NCBI RefSeq assembly: GCF_008247605.1
Contig: NZ_CP043420.1
Coordinates: forward strand, 1,364,001 to 1,428,000
Direction of reading: 5' to 3'
Length of the DNA stretch: 64,000 bases
Source: Kushneria phosphatilytica
GTDB taxonomy: Bacteria; Pseudomonadota; Gammaproteobacteria; Pseudomonadales; Halomonadaceae
The translations under genes were made by a program, and so were the position numbers. The notes under the pieces were generated by a model. The model made no database searches. It had not been told where the DNA came from and was given only the letters and a program-made list of their open reading frames with translations. Position 1 is the stretch's first letter. Each line of letters starts with the position of its first letter. This document shows, one piece after another, positions 16,980 to 25,401 of the stretch.

Positions 16980-17804
16980 TTACATTTGCTGTTCCTGGGC
17001 GCCGGAACCGGGTCGGGCCTTGCCCAGTGATGGTTCCTGCCCTTTCGGTTCGGGCTTCTGACGGGCCGAGAATTCGCCACGGCCATCCAGCGAGGGCCCC
17101 TGACTCCAGCGCCCCTGCGGTGCCTCCTTGTCCATCAGAGTATTCAGATAGTAATAGGAGTGCTCGGTAGCCTCGTGCTCGGTTGGGGTCGAGTTTGGAA
17201 TCGGCAGATTTTCTTCCAGTCCGCCCAGCTCCTCGATCACGGCCAACCACTGCTGCTGATGGTAGGTATCACGAGCAATAAGGAAGGAAAGAAAATCCTT
17301 CATGCCCTTGTCGTCGGTCCAGTTATAGAGTCGGGAAGCCAGCACGCGGCCACTGGATTCGGCTGCGACGTTAGCGTTCATATCGGCAGCAATATTGCCC
17401 GTGGCATAGACATGACTCATGTCGAAAGGCACGCCATTGGCGTTGACCGGCAGTGCTGCGAGCCCCGACGAAAGCAGGTGGCGCGGGTTGGCACCGCCCA
17501 GGATGGCGTTCATGACCGGATCCTTTGCCGTGGCTTCCTGATAGGAGAGCGGCGCGCCTTCCAGGTTGAGTGCGACGGCATGACCCAGCATCTCGATATG
17601 GGAGAGTTCCTCGGTTGCCGTCGACATCAGCATGTCGCGGATCCGATCATCACCGCGGGCGCCCATGGCCTGAAAGAAATACTGCATGGCAACACGGATC
17701 TCTCCTTCAATCCCGCCGATGGCCTGCTGGAGCAGCATGGCGAACTGGGGATTGGGCTCATCGACTCGAACCGGGTATTGCAGGTGAGAGGAATGATGAA
17801 ACAT
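16980..17804 (-). CDS. Manganese catalase
   Basis: A 274-residue non-haem catalase that splits hydrogen peroxide with a dimanganese centre held in a four-helix bundle. Visible features are the helix GGIEGEIRVAMQYFFQAMG with a ligand glutamate, TEELSHIEMLGHAV supplying Glu and His ligands, the long helix with ANVAAESSGRVLASRLYN, and RDTYHQQQWLAVIEELGG. The C-terminal 50 residues are a Pro/Gly/Gln-rich tail, common in this family. It has no signal peptide, so it is cytoplasmic. The Shine-Dalgarno AAGGAGG is strong. It neighbours a peroxiredoxin-glutaredoxin gene 900 bases away, consistent with peroxide defence. Confidence 0.95.
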   Translation of the reverse strand: MFHHSSHLQYPVRVDEPNPQFAMLLQQAIGGIEGEIRVAMQYFFQAMGARGDDRIRDMLMSTATEELSHIEMLGHAVALNLEGAPLSYQEATAKDPVMNAILGGANPRHLLSSGLAALPVNANGVPFDMSHVYATGNIAADMNANVAAESSGRVLASRLYNWTDDKGMKDFLSFLIARDTYHQQQWLAVIEELGGLEENLPIPNSTPTEHEATEHSYYYLNTLMDKEAPQGRWSQGPSLDGRGEFSARQKPEPKGQEPSLGKARPGSGAQEQQM

Positions 17805-17851
17805 GAGACAGCCTCCTTGCGTGTCGCATTTTCGAATAGACGTTCATGACA

Positions 17852-17894
17852 TGTTGAACCCCAGCCATTCGGGTAGGCCTGACTGTGTTCAACA
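17852..17894 (-). promoter_or_regulatory. Inverted repeat upstream of the Mn catalase gene
   Basis: TGTTGAAC (17852-17859) and its exact reverse complement GTTCAACA (17887-17894) lie 48-90 bases before the catalase start, with centres 35 bases apart. The distal arm is itself part of an 11-base palindrome, GTGTTCAACAC. It is a plausible operator pair for an unidentified regulator. Confidence 0.4.
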
Positions 17895-18412
17895 CTACTG
17901 AAGCTAGTGGCTGACCAGTTTTTTACTAATAATCCAGATCAAGCCGGGCTGTTTTTTTTCATGAGGCGGCGACCCGTGGTTGCTCCGGGATATGAAATCA
18001 CTGCCGCTGATATGAAAGAAGCGATGATGGCTGGTGACTCTCCTGCAGGCATTGGCTTCATCGGCAGAATTTTCATGAACTGCGGTTACAAGCTGCTTCC
18101 ATGCGTTTTTCATAATGGCGTATCAGTCTGTCCCCCTCGGTATCAGGATGATCAGGGTCGTGACGAGATCCTGACCAGAGTCTGTAAAGGCGGGGGAGTA
18201 CGACCAATGGTAAGGTCAGGCCTAATAAAATCGTCAGTAAATGCATGATTATTAGAGGCGTTATATTCGGAAATTTACAGGAACAGTGTTGCTGAAGGGT
18301 AATGGTGTTCGACAGTGCGCACCTTTAACCACGATCAACCCGTCATACTGTTTTTACAGGGCGGGGCAAATAAGCGAGACGAAATACCTGTCAGCGCTTC
18401 GGGCCCGATGCC

Positions 18413-18442
18413 CCGACAGATCGCACAAGCTGAATTTATAAA
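18413..18442 (+). promoter_or_regulatory. Candidate promoter of the small RNA
   Basis: CCGACA (18413-18418) lies 18 bases before TATAAA (18437-18442). The start of transcription would be near 18449. No convincing coding sequence follows. Confidence 0.35.
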
Positions 18443-18448
18443 ATTTGT

Positions 18449-18571
18449 AACTTCCGGGAGAAAAAACGGATCAGTGCTGTCATAGCTGACAGATGCTTTT
18501 TCTTCAGTCGCGAAGAAATGTGTCTGGCTTACTGTTCCTTTCGACCGCCACCACGCGTGGCGGTTTTTTTT
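18449..18571 (+). ncRNA. Candidate small regulatory RNA (about 120 nt), predicted
   Basis: The 884-base gap between the catalase and peroxiredoxin genes, both on the minus strand, contains a plus-strand terminator with no plus-strand gene before it. Between a candidate promoter (TATAAA at 18437) and that terminator lie two further hairpins: CTGTCA/TGACAG with a 4-base loop (18477-18492), and TTCTTC/GAAGAA with a 6-base loop (18500-18517). A run of A stands in the single-stranded 5' part. This is the usual architecture of a trans-acting small RNA. I do not recognise it as a named one, and the rest of the gap (17895-18412) holds no gene I can support. Confidence 0.4.
18545..18571 (+). terminator. 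Orphan rho-independent terminator, plus strand
   Basis: CCGCCAC (18545-18551) pairs with GTGGCGG (18557-18563) and is followed by eight T. The neighbouring genes are on the minus strand, so it must end a plus-strand transcript that is otherwise unannotated. Confidence 0.85.
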
Positions 18572-18600
18572 ATGTCTGATGGTTCTTCTCGACCAGGCAT

Positions 18601-18630
18601 GAAAAAGGGCAGTGCCATGGCACTGCCCCT
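18601..18630 (-). terminator. Rho-independent terminator of the peroxiredoxin-glutaredoxin gene
   Basis: A perfect 22-base palindrome (18607-18628, arms GGGCAGTGCC/GGCACTGCCC) is followed on the minus strand by CTTTTTC. It lies about 60 bases past the stop. Confidence 0.8.
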
Positions 18631-18688
18631 TGATCACTCAGCGAGCGTCGCGCTGATTATTGTGCTGCCCGCAGGGCAGTAATTGCGA

Positions 18689-19438
18689 TCAGGCGGTCGC
18701 TTTCTCGCCAAAGTATTCGGCAACTTCTTCAGCGCCACCGATATGCTTGCCGTCGATCCAAACCTGGGGGACCGTGGCGTTACCGGTCATGGCGCGTACC
18801 GAGCGCGTGGTGATGTCGCGATTGCCAATGGAGATATCTTCATAGGCAATGTGATGATCGACCAGCATCTGCTTGGCACGTGCGCAATAGGGGCAGCCTG
18901 GCTTGGAGAAGACCGTAGCGAAGCTTGGCCGGCCGGCGCTGGGATTGAGATAGTCCAGCATGGTATCGGCATCGGAAACTTCGAAGGGGTCGCCCGGCTT
19001 CTGCGGCTCGATGAACATCTTTTCGATGCGACCATTTCGAACCAGCATGGAGTAGCGCCAGCTGCGGCGACCAAAGCCCAGGTCGGACTTGTCGACCAGC
19101 ATCCCCATGCCTTCAGTGAATTCGCCATTGCCGTCTGCAATCAGCGTCAGATGGCTGGCTTCCTGATGTTCGCCCCAGGCTTCCATAACAAAGGGATCGT
19201 TGACGGAAAGGCAGACAATTTCATCCACGCCATTGGCAAACAGCTTGTCGGCCAGTTCATTGTAGCGAGGCAGGTGGGTCGAAGAGCAGGTCGGTGTATA
19301 GGCCCCGGGCAGGGCAAACACGACAACAGTACGGTTGGCAAAGATGTCCTTGCTCTCAACATCAATCAGCTGACCGTTCCGCCGCTGTTTGAAAGTTACC
19401 TGTGGGACTTCCTGACCTTCGCGATTGTTCAATTCCAT
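18689..19438 (-). CDS. Peroxiredoxin 5-glutaredoxin hybrid protein
   Basis: A 249-residue fusion. Residues 1-160 are a Prx5-type peroxiredoxin with the peroxidatic cysteine in PGAYTPTCSSTHLP (about Cys50). Residues about 168-249 are a glutaredoxin with the active site KPGCPYCARAK (CPYC) and the glutathione-binding segments ATVPQVWIDG and HIGGAEEV. Such hybrids, first studied in Haemophilus and Chromatium, reduce hydrogen peroxide and alkyl peroxides with glutathione directly. It is cytoplasmic. It probably acts with the nearby Mn catalase at different peroxide levels. No oxyR gene is in the window, and I could not establish an OxyR site in the 250-base upstream gap. Confidence 0.95.
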   Translation of the reverse strand: MELNNREGQEVPQVTFKQRRNGQLIDVESKDIFANRTVVVFALPGAYTPTCSSTHLPRYNELADKLFANGVDEIVCLSVNDPFVMEAWGEHQEASHLTLIADGNGEFTEGMGMLVDKSDLGFGRRSWRYSMLVRNGRIEKMFIEPQKPGDPFEVSDADTMLDYLNPSAGRPSFATVFSKPGCPYCARAKQMLVDHHIAYEDISIGNRDITTRSVRAMTGNATVPQVWIDGKHIGGAEEVAEYFGEKATA

Positions 19439-19700
19439 GCTCGTCTCCTGTCTCGATTCTCTTTACGCCATCTGTGGCGTCCTTCATGAACGACTTTAGT
19501 CTAAGACCACTCGCTCTGGTCCTGAATTAGATTGGCTCAAACAACGTGATTGTTTTTACTAATGACCACCGATAGTCATGAATAATCATATCGAGTTCTT
19601 TTATTGGCAAGGCAAATGTCATATGTGGCCCATGGGCCCTCGTTGTGGAGACGTACCGACCGCTTTACAAGGTTGAGCCTCTAAACCAGGGAAAATCTGT

Positions 19701-20192
19701 TCAGTTGCGATGGGTGTAGTAGCGGTAATGAAGATGTTCGTTCTTGACCGGGCCGATGATGGTCCACTCCATCTCAAGACCGTACTCGTCGTGCTTCAGG
19801 CAGGCATGATAGCTGTCTTTACCGCAAGGATGAGGGTGGGCACTGATCAGGCCACTGCTGTGTTCATCGTGGATGAGGTCAAACAGCCATACCGCTTCCT
19901 CTATACCTCGACGTTCGTGATGCAGTGAAAGCCGGTCCTCCAGGAAGGTCCAGCGATAGACATTATTAAAGGGAATGGCACGTCCGGCCGTCTCATCGGC
20001 CGTGAATCTTCCTTGCTCATGAAAGCGCAGGATGATTTCGCCGGACGGGGTCTGGGTGGACTCGACGTCTACCTTGCCCTGACCGCGACCTGCCCAGCCA
20101 CTGTGCGACCCCGGCCCCGGGCGAGAGTGAAACTCCATGCTGGCGATGGTTCGCATCAGCGATTCAATTACCTTAAAATCTGTTAACTTCAT
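19701..20192 (-). CDS. DUF6314-like protein of unknown function
   Basis: A 163-residue soluble protein starting MKLTDFKVIESL, with GAGAAG just upstream; an in-frame GTG at 20216 would abut the divergent transporter start and looks less likely. The sequence is rich in aromatic and His residues and looks like a lipocalin-like beta barrel: GRGQGKVDVEST, FHEQGRFTADE, and the C-terminal SYHACLKHDEYGLEMEW...YYTHR. This pattern fits DUF6314, whose members have no assigned function. It is divergent from a DMT transporter with which it may share a promoter region. Family assignment is tentative. Confidence 0.6.
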   Translation of the reverse strand: MKLTDFKVIESLMRTIASMEFHSRPGPGSHSGWAGRGQGKVDVESTQTPSGEIILRFHEQGRFTADETAGRAIPFNNVYRWTFLEDRLSLHHERRGIEEAVWLFDLIHDEHSSGLISAHPHPCGKDSYHACLKHDEYGLEMEWTIIGPVKNEHLHYRYYTHRN

Positions 20193-20216
20193 AATCTTCT
20201 CGGAGTTGACTGTCAC

Positions 20217-21107
20217 ATGGCCCTGCTTGTCGGCGTCACGATCCTGTGGTCCTTCTCATTCAGCCTGATTGGTGTTTATCTTGCCGGCCAGGTAGACAGC
20301 TATTTTGCCGTACTGACTCGGGTCACGCTGGCCTGTTTGCTGTTTCTGCCCATGTTGCGTCCGCGCAGGGTGCCGGTCTCCATCCGATGGGCCCTGATGG
20401 GCATTGGCGCCATTCAGCTGGGGCTGATGTATATCAGCTATTACTACTCCTTTGTACTGTTGAGCGTGCCTGAAATCCTGCTCTTTACCATTTTTACACC
20501 GATCTATATCGCGTTGATTGATGACCTGTTGGCTGGCCGGTTCAGGCCCTTTTATCTGGTGACAGCAGGGCTGGCGGTACTGGGTGCTGCCGTTATTCGC
20601 TATCAGGGCATCAGCGATGATTACTGGTTCGGTTTCGCCATGGTTCAGGGGGCGAATCTCTGTTTTGCCATCGGTCAGGTCGGTTACCGTCGCCTTATGC
20701 TACGGACTCAACTGGACGTCCCTGCAGTGAATCTCTTTGGCTGGTTCTATATCGGTGCCTTGCTGCTGGTACTGCCCGCCTGGCTGATATGGGGAGATGC
20801 ATCACGCCCGGCGACTACACCACTGCAGTGGGGCGTCCTGCTCTGGCTGGGCCTGGTGGCTTCCGGGCTGGGTTATTTTCTCTGGAATGAAGGAGCGCGT
20901 CGGGTAGATGCCGGCACCCTGGCGATCATGAATAATGCGCTGATTCCGGCGGGTTTGCTGGTCAATCTGGTGATCTGGGATCATGATGCTGATCTGCTCC
21001 GAATCGGCGTAGGGGGCGCAATCATGCTGGCTTCACTGGTCTTCAATCGATGGTGGCAGCGTCGCTATCCGGGCACTGCGAAACAAGAGGCCAATGCCAT
21101 CGGTTGA
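20217..21107 (+). CDS. EamA/DMT-family transporter
   Basis: A 296-residue inner-membrane protein with ten predicted helices in two EamA repeats, the size and layout of drug/metabolite transporters. The second repeat has the typical LGLVASGLGYFLWNEGARRVDAG, where a small-residue helix is followed by an aromatic-Asn turn. It resembles the carboxylate/amino acid/amine exporter subgroup. The substrate is unknown. The start ATG is preceded by CGGAG at a slightly long spacing. The end is 8 bases from the convergent DUF1853 gene. Confidence 0.85.
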   Translation: MALLVGVTILWSFSFSLIGVYLAGQVDSYFAVLTRVTLACLLFLPMLRPRRVPVSIRWALMGIGAIQLGLMYISYYYSFVLLSVPEILLFTIFTPIYIALIDDLLAGRFRPFYLVTAGLAVLGAAVIRYQGISDDYWFGFAMVQGANLCFAIGQVGYRRLMLRTQLDVPAVNLFGWFYIGALLLVLPAWLIWGDASRPATTPLQWGVLLWLGLVASGLGYFLWNEGARRVDAGTLAIMNNALIPAGLLVNLVIWDHDADLLRIGVGGAIMLASLVFNRWWQRRYPGTAKQEANAIG

Positions 21108-21114
21108 AGCAGAC

Positions 21115-22131
21115 TCAGCGCGGCCACGGGGAGAGCTGCACTCTCCGGCGCCGAGGGCCTGGCGAGCGCCGTGGGGGGAGCGGTATCTGCAGAGGCCAGG
21201 CGTCATCGACCAGCATAACGCGAAGCTGTGGCAATTGATCACTGCAGACGACCAACTGTACGGGCAATCCGCGCTCCTGCTGGCGCTGTCGCAACTCCGG
21301 TAACAGCGATTCCGGAAACAGCAGGGTCTCGCGGGGTGGCAGCGCCAGCCAGTGTGGGCGCTGCAGTTGTGCGGCACCGGTGAGCTGCAGGGTATCAATG
21401 AAATGAAACCAGTCGCGCCAGTGCAGCCAGATACCGGCCGGATGATCGGGATGAGCGCCTTCCGGTGCCGGCATGCCGGTCAGTGTCGGCAAATGGCTGG
21501 CACCATTCACGGCATCCAGTCCACTGCGCCATGGGTAGAACAGTACTCCCTTGAGTGCCATGCGACAGCGTAACGGTGGAGCGCCGAATTCCTTCAGCAC
21601 TTCACGCGACGCTGCTTTCTGCCCCAGTCGGGTCTGATGCGTCAGCAGATGCAGATGTTTCAGAGCCAGACTGTCGGGGCCGCTGGTACCGATCCAGCGC
21701 GATTGAGCGGTTGACGTACCGGGGCCTTCGGGTAGTCCGAGATAGAATTTGATGGCCGCTTCCATATGCACTGGAGTGGCCTGCTCGTAGTCATCGTAGA
21801 GCAGATCAAATTCGCCGACGGTGCGCTGATCGCAGATGACTCGCAGATTGTGTGCCAACAGATGGGTGGCGGGCGCGCGATCCAGGATGATTTGCCAGAG
21901 TCGTTCCACATGCGTACCCAACCGGATCGGCTGGCCAGTACCGACATATTGCTCAAGCGTTGCGATTTCCTGCGCCAGCGTGTTGAGCCAGTAGCGATAC
22001 AGGGATGTGTCTCCCAGTCCCAGCGTTGTACGGTCTGGTGCGCCCGGTAGACGACTCTGAAGCAGTGGAGGTGTCTCGATCAGCCAGGCCAGGTCGCGCA
22101 GCAGCGGATGCCTGATAGTCTCGGCGCTCAT
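21115..22131 (-). CDS. DUF1853 family protein
   Basis: A 338-residue soluble protein. The start at MSAETIRHPLLRDLAWL has AGGG 5 bases upstream, and the N-terminal 'RHPLLRDLAWLIETPPLL' is the conserved opening of DUF1853. Later conserved pieces are VICDQRTVGEFDLLYDD, an acidic patch recalling nuclease-like folds, KFYLGLPEG and LKGVLFYPW. No function has been established for the family. It is divergent from nadK with fewer than 100 bases between the two starts, an arrangement that may reflect shared regulation. I am sure of the family more than of any role. Confidence 0.8.
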   Translation of the reverse strand: MSAETIRHPLLRDLAWLIETPPLLQSRLPGAPDRTTLGLGDTSLYRYWLNTLAQEIATLEQYVGTGQPIRLGTHVERLWQIILDRAPATHLLAHNLRVICDQRTVGEFDLLYDDYEQATPVHMEAAIKFYLGLPEGPGTSTAQSRWIGTSGPDSLALKHLHLLTHQTRLGQKAASREVLKEFGAPPLRCRMALKGVLFYPWRSGLDAVNGASHLPTLTGMPAPEGAHPDHPAGIWLHWRDWFHFIDTLQLTGAAQLQRPHWLALPPRETLLFPESLLPELRQRQQERGLPVQLVVCSDQLPQLRVMLVDDAWPLQIPLPPRRSPGPRRRRVQLSPWPR

Positions 22132-22226
22132 TGACCCTGATCCGGTAAAGGTAAGCGGTTTCGGCATTTGCCGGTATATCGTCGCGCCCGCATAATGCGG
22201 CTCCAAGCATGAGCCTGGATAAGCAC

Positions 22227-23108
22227 ATGGAGCAATTCAAACATATCGGTTTGATTGGCCGTTTGGGTAGCGACCATGTGGTCGAGACATTGAATCGGCT
22301 GATCGATTTTCTTGAAGTGCGCGGTTGTCGACTCAGTATCGAGGCTCGGCTGGCTGACGCATTGCACCATTGCCATGTGGCCCGCGCGACCCGCGAGGAA
22401 ATGGGCGCGCAGTGTGATCTGGTCATCGTGATCGGTGGTGATGGCAGTCTGCTGGGTGCTGCGAGGGCGCTCTGCTACAGCAATACTCCGGTATTGGGCA
22501 TCAATCGAGGGCGATTGGGTTTTCTGACCGATATCTCGCCTCACGAACTGGAAGCCCGAGTCACCGAGGTGCTCGAGGGCCATTATGAAACGGAGTACCG
22601 TTTTCTGCTGCAGGCCTCGCTTTATCGCAATGGCGAACTGATCGGTTCAGCCTGTGGTCTCAATGATGTGGTGCTGCATCCGGCAGCAGCCGTTCGAATG
22701 ATCGAGTTCGAGCTCTTCATCGATGAGCAGTTCGTCTATAGCCAGCGTTCCGATGGTCTCATCGTGGCGACGCCGACAGGTTCCACGGCTTATGCGCTCT
22801 CGGGAGGCGGACCTATCCTTCATCCGCAAATGGAGGCCATCGTGCTTGTTCCGATGTTCCCCCATACCCTGTCGAGCCGGCCGATCGTGGTTGACTCCGG
22901 CAGCCGCATCGCTGTGCGGGTAATTCAGGGGGCCGATGTCGAATTACAGATCAGTTGTGATGGCCATATGCGCATGGTGGTTCAGCCTGACGACGTGCTG
23001 CGGATCGAACGCAAGCCGGAACAGCTGCGTCTTGTTCATCCGCCCGGTCACAGTTTCTTCGAAGCCTGCCGAAGTAAGCTTGGGTGGAGCAGTCGGCTTC
23101 ACGACTGA
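22227..23108 (+). CDS. nadK: NAD kinase
   Basis: A 293-residue kinase that phosphorylates NAD to NADP in the cytoplasm. I chose the ATG at 22227 (MEQFKHIGLIGRLGS) because it matches the usual N-terminus of Pseudomonas-type NadK; an in-frame ATG at 22209 would add six residues. The GGDGS nucleotide-binding motif is at residues 70-74, followed by GINRGRLGFLTD, the conserved DGLIVATPTGSTAYALSGGGPI, and SSRPIV. Length and motifs are complete. It is followed 20 bases on by the metallophosphatase gene on the same strand. Confidence 0.96.
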   Translation: MEQFKHIGLIGRLGSDHVVETLNRLIDFLEVRGCRLSIEARLADALHHCHVARATREEMGAQCDLVIVIGGDGSLLGAARALCYSNTPVLGINRGRLGFLTDISPHELEARVTEVLEGHYETEYRFLLQASLYRNGELIGSACGLNDVVLHPAAAVRMIEFELFIDEQFVYSQRSDGLIVATPTGSTAYALSGGGPILHPQMEAIVLVPMFPHTLSSRPIVVDSGSRIAVRVIQGADVELQISCDGHMRMVVQPDDVLRIERKPEQLRLVHPPGHSFFEACRSKLGWSSRLHD

Positions 23109-23127
23109 ATAGAGCTGAAAGGGGAGT

Positions 23128-24141
23128 ATGGTTTCGTTCATACAGGCAGAACAGTGTGAGGGGTTCGACCTGATCGGCGATATCCATGGTTGTGGAACTA
23201 CGCTGATCGCACTGCTGGAAAAACTCGGCTATCGACATGAGCAGGGAAGCTATCGTCACCCTCGGCGAGTCGCCATTTTTCTGGGCGATCTGATTGATCG
23301 TGGGCCGACCATACGCCTGGCGCTTCAGGTAGTACGTCGTATGGTGGATGCCGGGGCGGCTCGGGTTGTGATGGGCAATCACGAAGTACATGCACTCAGG
23401 CACTGTCTTGATGACAGCGGTCGGGTCGTTACGCCGCGTGAACCGCACAATGCCCGAATACTGCATGAGACTCTTCAGCAGTTCAGTGGATGCCCACGGG
23501 AATGGGCGGATTATCTGCACTGGTTCCTGCGTATGCCCCTGTGTCTGGAGTACGACGGCTGCCGTGTGGTTCATGCCTGCTGGGATGAGTCGCTGCTTCG
23601 ACCCTTTCTACAGCGTTATCCGGATGGTCGAATCGATCAGCATTTTCTGGCAGCCGCGCGGCAGGTCGGATCCTTCGAACAGCGTACGCTTGATCGTGTG
23701 ACGCGCGGCGTCCATTTGCCCTTGCCACAAGGGCGAGCGATTCGCTCGGCCGATGGTAGTATTCGACATACCTTTCGTGCCCATTTCTGGGCCATTGATC
23801 CGATCACCTATGGGGATGTCGTGTTTCAACCCGATCCGCTACCACGTGATCTGGAAGCACGAGCACTGGGCGAGTATGAACGCCAGCGGCTGGTACACTA
23901 TGGTCCTGACGAGCGCCCGCTGTTCATCGGGCACTATTGGTGCGAGGGTATTCCGGCCCTGCCAGCAGCCAATATTGCCTGTCTGGATTACAGTGCGGTC
24001 CGGTGTGGTCGTCTGGTGGCCTATCGTTTTGATGGACATGCTGCGCTCAGTGCCGACCGCCTTGTCTGGCTCTCGCCAGGAGATGAAATTTCGGAGTTGG
24101 AAAAAAATTCGGATATTCGAAGTTCTGCCGGGAACTTTTGA
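23128..24141 (+). CDS. Metallophosphoesterase (calcineurin-like phosphatase)
   Basis: A 337-residue cytoplasmic phosphatase with the three canonical metal-binding blocks: GDIHG at 17-21, GDLIDRG at 53-59 and GNHE at 83-86. Later come the VHACWDE block and a C-terminal GHYW, which supplies the last histidine. This is the PPP-type arrangement, close to the diadenosine tetraphosphatase/serine-threonine phosphatase group. The substrate cannot be fixed from sequence. It lies 20 bases downstream of nadK and ends before a strong terminator, so the two are probably an operon. Confidence 0.88.
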   Translation: MVSFIQAEQCEGFDLIGDIHGCGTTLIALLEKLGYRHEQGSYRHPRRVAIFLGDLIDRGPTIRLALQVVRRMVDAGAARVVMGNHEVHALRHCLDDSGRVVTPREPHNARILHETLQQFSGCPREWADYLHWFLRMPLCLEYDGCRVVHACWDESLLRPFLQRYPDGRIDQHFLAAARQVGSFEQRTLDRVTRGVHLPLPQGRAIRSADGSIRHTFRAHFWAIDPITYGDVVFQPDPLPRDLEARALGEYERQRLVHYGPDERPLFIGHYWCEGIPALPAANIACLDYSAVRCGRLVAYRFDGHAALSADRLVWLSPGDEISELEKNSDIRSSAGNF

Positions 24142-24189
24142 ATTCGGCCGTCGTCAGAGTAAGTGTTCCCTTGAATGATCCCTTGCTCT

Positions 24190-24221
24190 TGCCCGGCGGC
24201 CCTCTCCGCCGGGCATTTTTT
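24190..24221 (+). terminator. Rho-independent terminator after nadK-phosphatase
   Basis: GCCCGGCGG pairs with CCGCCGGGC around a 6-base loop and is followed by ATTTTTT. Confidence 0.9.
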
Positions 24222-24265
24222 ATGAGGGCAGGTATGCTGCCCCTCGGAGCAGAGCAGGAGTAGGC

Positions 24266-25108
24266 ATGCCGACGATGCTGCGCTTTTCCCATGACCAGGA
24301 CATTACCCCTTTACGCCAGGCACTGTGGGCGCATCGCATCACGCATCACTATGATTGTGATGATCAGGAGCAGCGAATCTGGCTGATGGACGATACCCAT
24401 GTGACCCGAGCGCATGAGCTGGTTGAGCGCTGGCAACGAGGCGAGTCGCTGACACCGAGCGAGCCGGTAACCGTGCAGTCGAACGGCCTGCTGGCCGCGT
24501 TGCGTTCAGCGCCGCTGGTAGCCCTGACGCTATTGACGTGTTGCGGTATCTTCCTGGCTTTCTGGCTGATCGGTGACCGCGTGCTGAGCGGACTGACGAT
24601 CGCACCGGTTACCGTTGTCGGCAATCAGCTACAGGCCGGTACGCTCGGCACAGCACTGGCCGGGGGGCAGTTCTGGCGCCTTGTTACACCGGCGCTGTTG
24701 CATTTCAGCTGGATGCATCTGATCTTCAACATGCTGTGGCTCTGGTATTTCGGGCGGCAGGTCGAGCGAATCGAAGGCCTCGGTCGAACTTCGGTGCTAT
24801 TGCTGGTTGCCGCCGTGGCATCCAATCTGGCGCAGTATGCCACTGGTACGGTGCTTTTCGGCGGCATGTCCGGCGTGGATTACGCACTGCTGGGATTTGT
24901 CTGGCTGAGCGCGCGCCGTACGCCCGAGCGCGGTTACCAGATTCCTCAGGCCCTGATGGTCTTCATGCTGATCTGGCTGGTGATTACCATGACCGATATT
25001 ACTGCCCGTCTGGGATTCGGACATGTTGCCAACGAGGCACATCTGGGCGGGCTGTTATGTGGACTGGTGATCGCCTGGCTGACGACACAGCGGCGCCAAC
25101 AGTCATAA
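24266..25108 (+). CDS. glpG: Rhomboid intramembrane serine protease GlpG
   Basis: A 280-residue protein with a cytoplasmic N-terminal domain (residues 1-70) and a six-helix rhomboid core. The catalytic serine is Ser202 in GGMSGVDYALLG, and the catalytic histidine is His259 in ANEAHLGGLLCG. HFSWMHLIFNMLWLWYFGRQVE supplies the conserved loop and oxyanion-helping histidine and asparagine. It cleaves membrane-embedded helices within the inner membrane. The start has AGGAG at a good distance. Here it heads a glpG-yeaC-DUF2797 run rather than the enterobacterial glp context. Confidence 0.95.
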   Translation: MPTMLRFSHDQDITPLRQALWAHRITHHYDCDDQEQRIWLMDDTHVTRAHELVERWQRGESLTPSEPVTVQSNGLLAALRSAPLVALTLLTCCGIFLAFWLIGDRVLSGLTIAPVTVVGNQLQAGTLGTALAGGQFWRLVTPALLHFSWMHLIFNMLWLWYFGRQVERIEGLGRTSVLLLVAAVASNLAQYATGTVLFGGMSGVDYALLGFVWLSARRTPERGYQIPQALMVFMLIWLVITMTDITARLGFGHVANEAHLGGLLCGLVIAWLTTQRRQQS

Positions 25109-25133
25109 ATCTCTTTGATCAGGATTTCTCTTC

Positions 25134-25400
25134 ATGAGTGAAATGACCTTCGACGGCATGGTCGAGCGCATGAGTCCCGATATCTACGCCAGCCTCAGAC
25201 AAGCCGTGGAAAGGCGTAAATGGCCCGATGGACGAATGCTCACCGAGCAACAGCTTGAGCTCTGCCTGGAAGCGGTGATCAAGTACGAACATCATCATGC
25301 GATGCCGGCAGAGGAACGCCTCGGCCATATTGAGCGTGACGGCTGCGCCAGCGATCGGGAAGGCAATGCCGAGGGCGAGCGCCTGAAGTGGGTCAACTGA
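25134..25400 (+). CDS. YeaC-like DUF1315 protein
   Basis: An 88-residue protein that matches the YeaC/DUF1315 family along its whole length. It opens MTFDGMVERMSPDIYASLRQAVERRKWPDG, then has LTEQQLELCLEAVIKYEHHH, a helical region ending in a conserved Tyr-Glu, and closes with a charged tail. The family is common in gammaproteobacteria and has no known function. It sits between glpG and a DUF2797 gene, with one base between its stop and the next start codon, so these genes are likely co-transcribed. Confidence 0.85.
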   Translation: MSEMTFDGMVERMSPDIYASLRQAVERRKWPDGRMLTEQQLELCLEAVIKYEHHHAMPAEERLGHIERDGCASDREGNAEGERLKWVN

Positions 25401-25401
25401 A

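Noticed and set aside
17907..18248. A 113-codon plus-strand frame in the catalase-peroxiredoxin gap
   Set aside because: No Shine-Dalgarno, atypical composition and no recognisable family; better treated as non-coding.
19570..19595. Possible OxyR-like site (ATAG with a 7-base spacing) before the peroxiredoxin-glutaredoxin gene
   Set aside because: Only two of the four tetranucleotide blocks fit, and it lies over 130 bases from the start; too weak to list.
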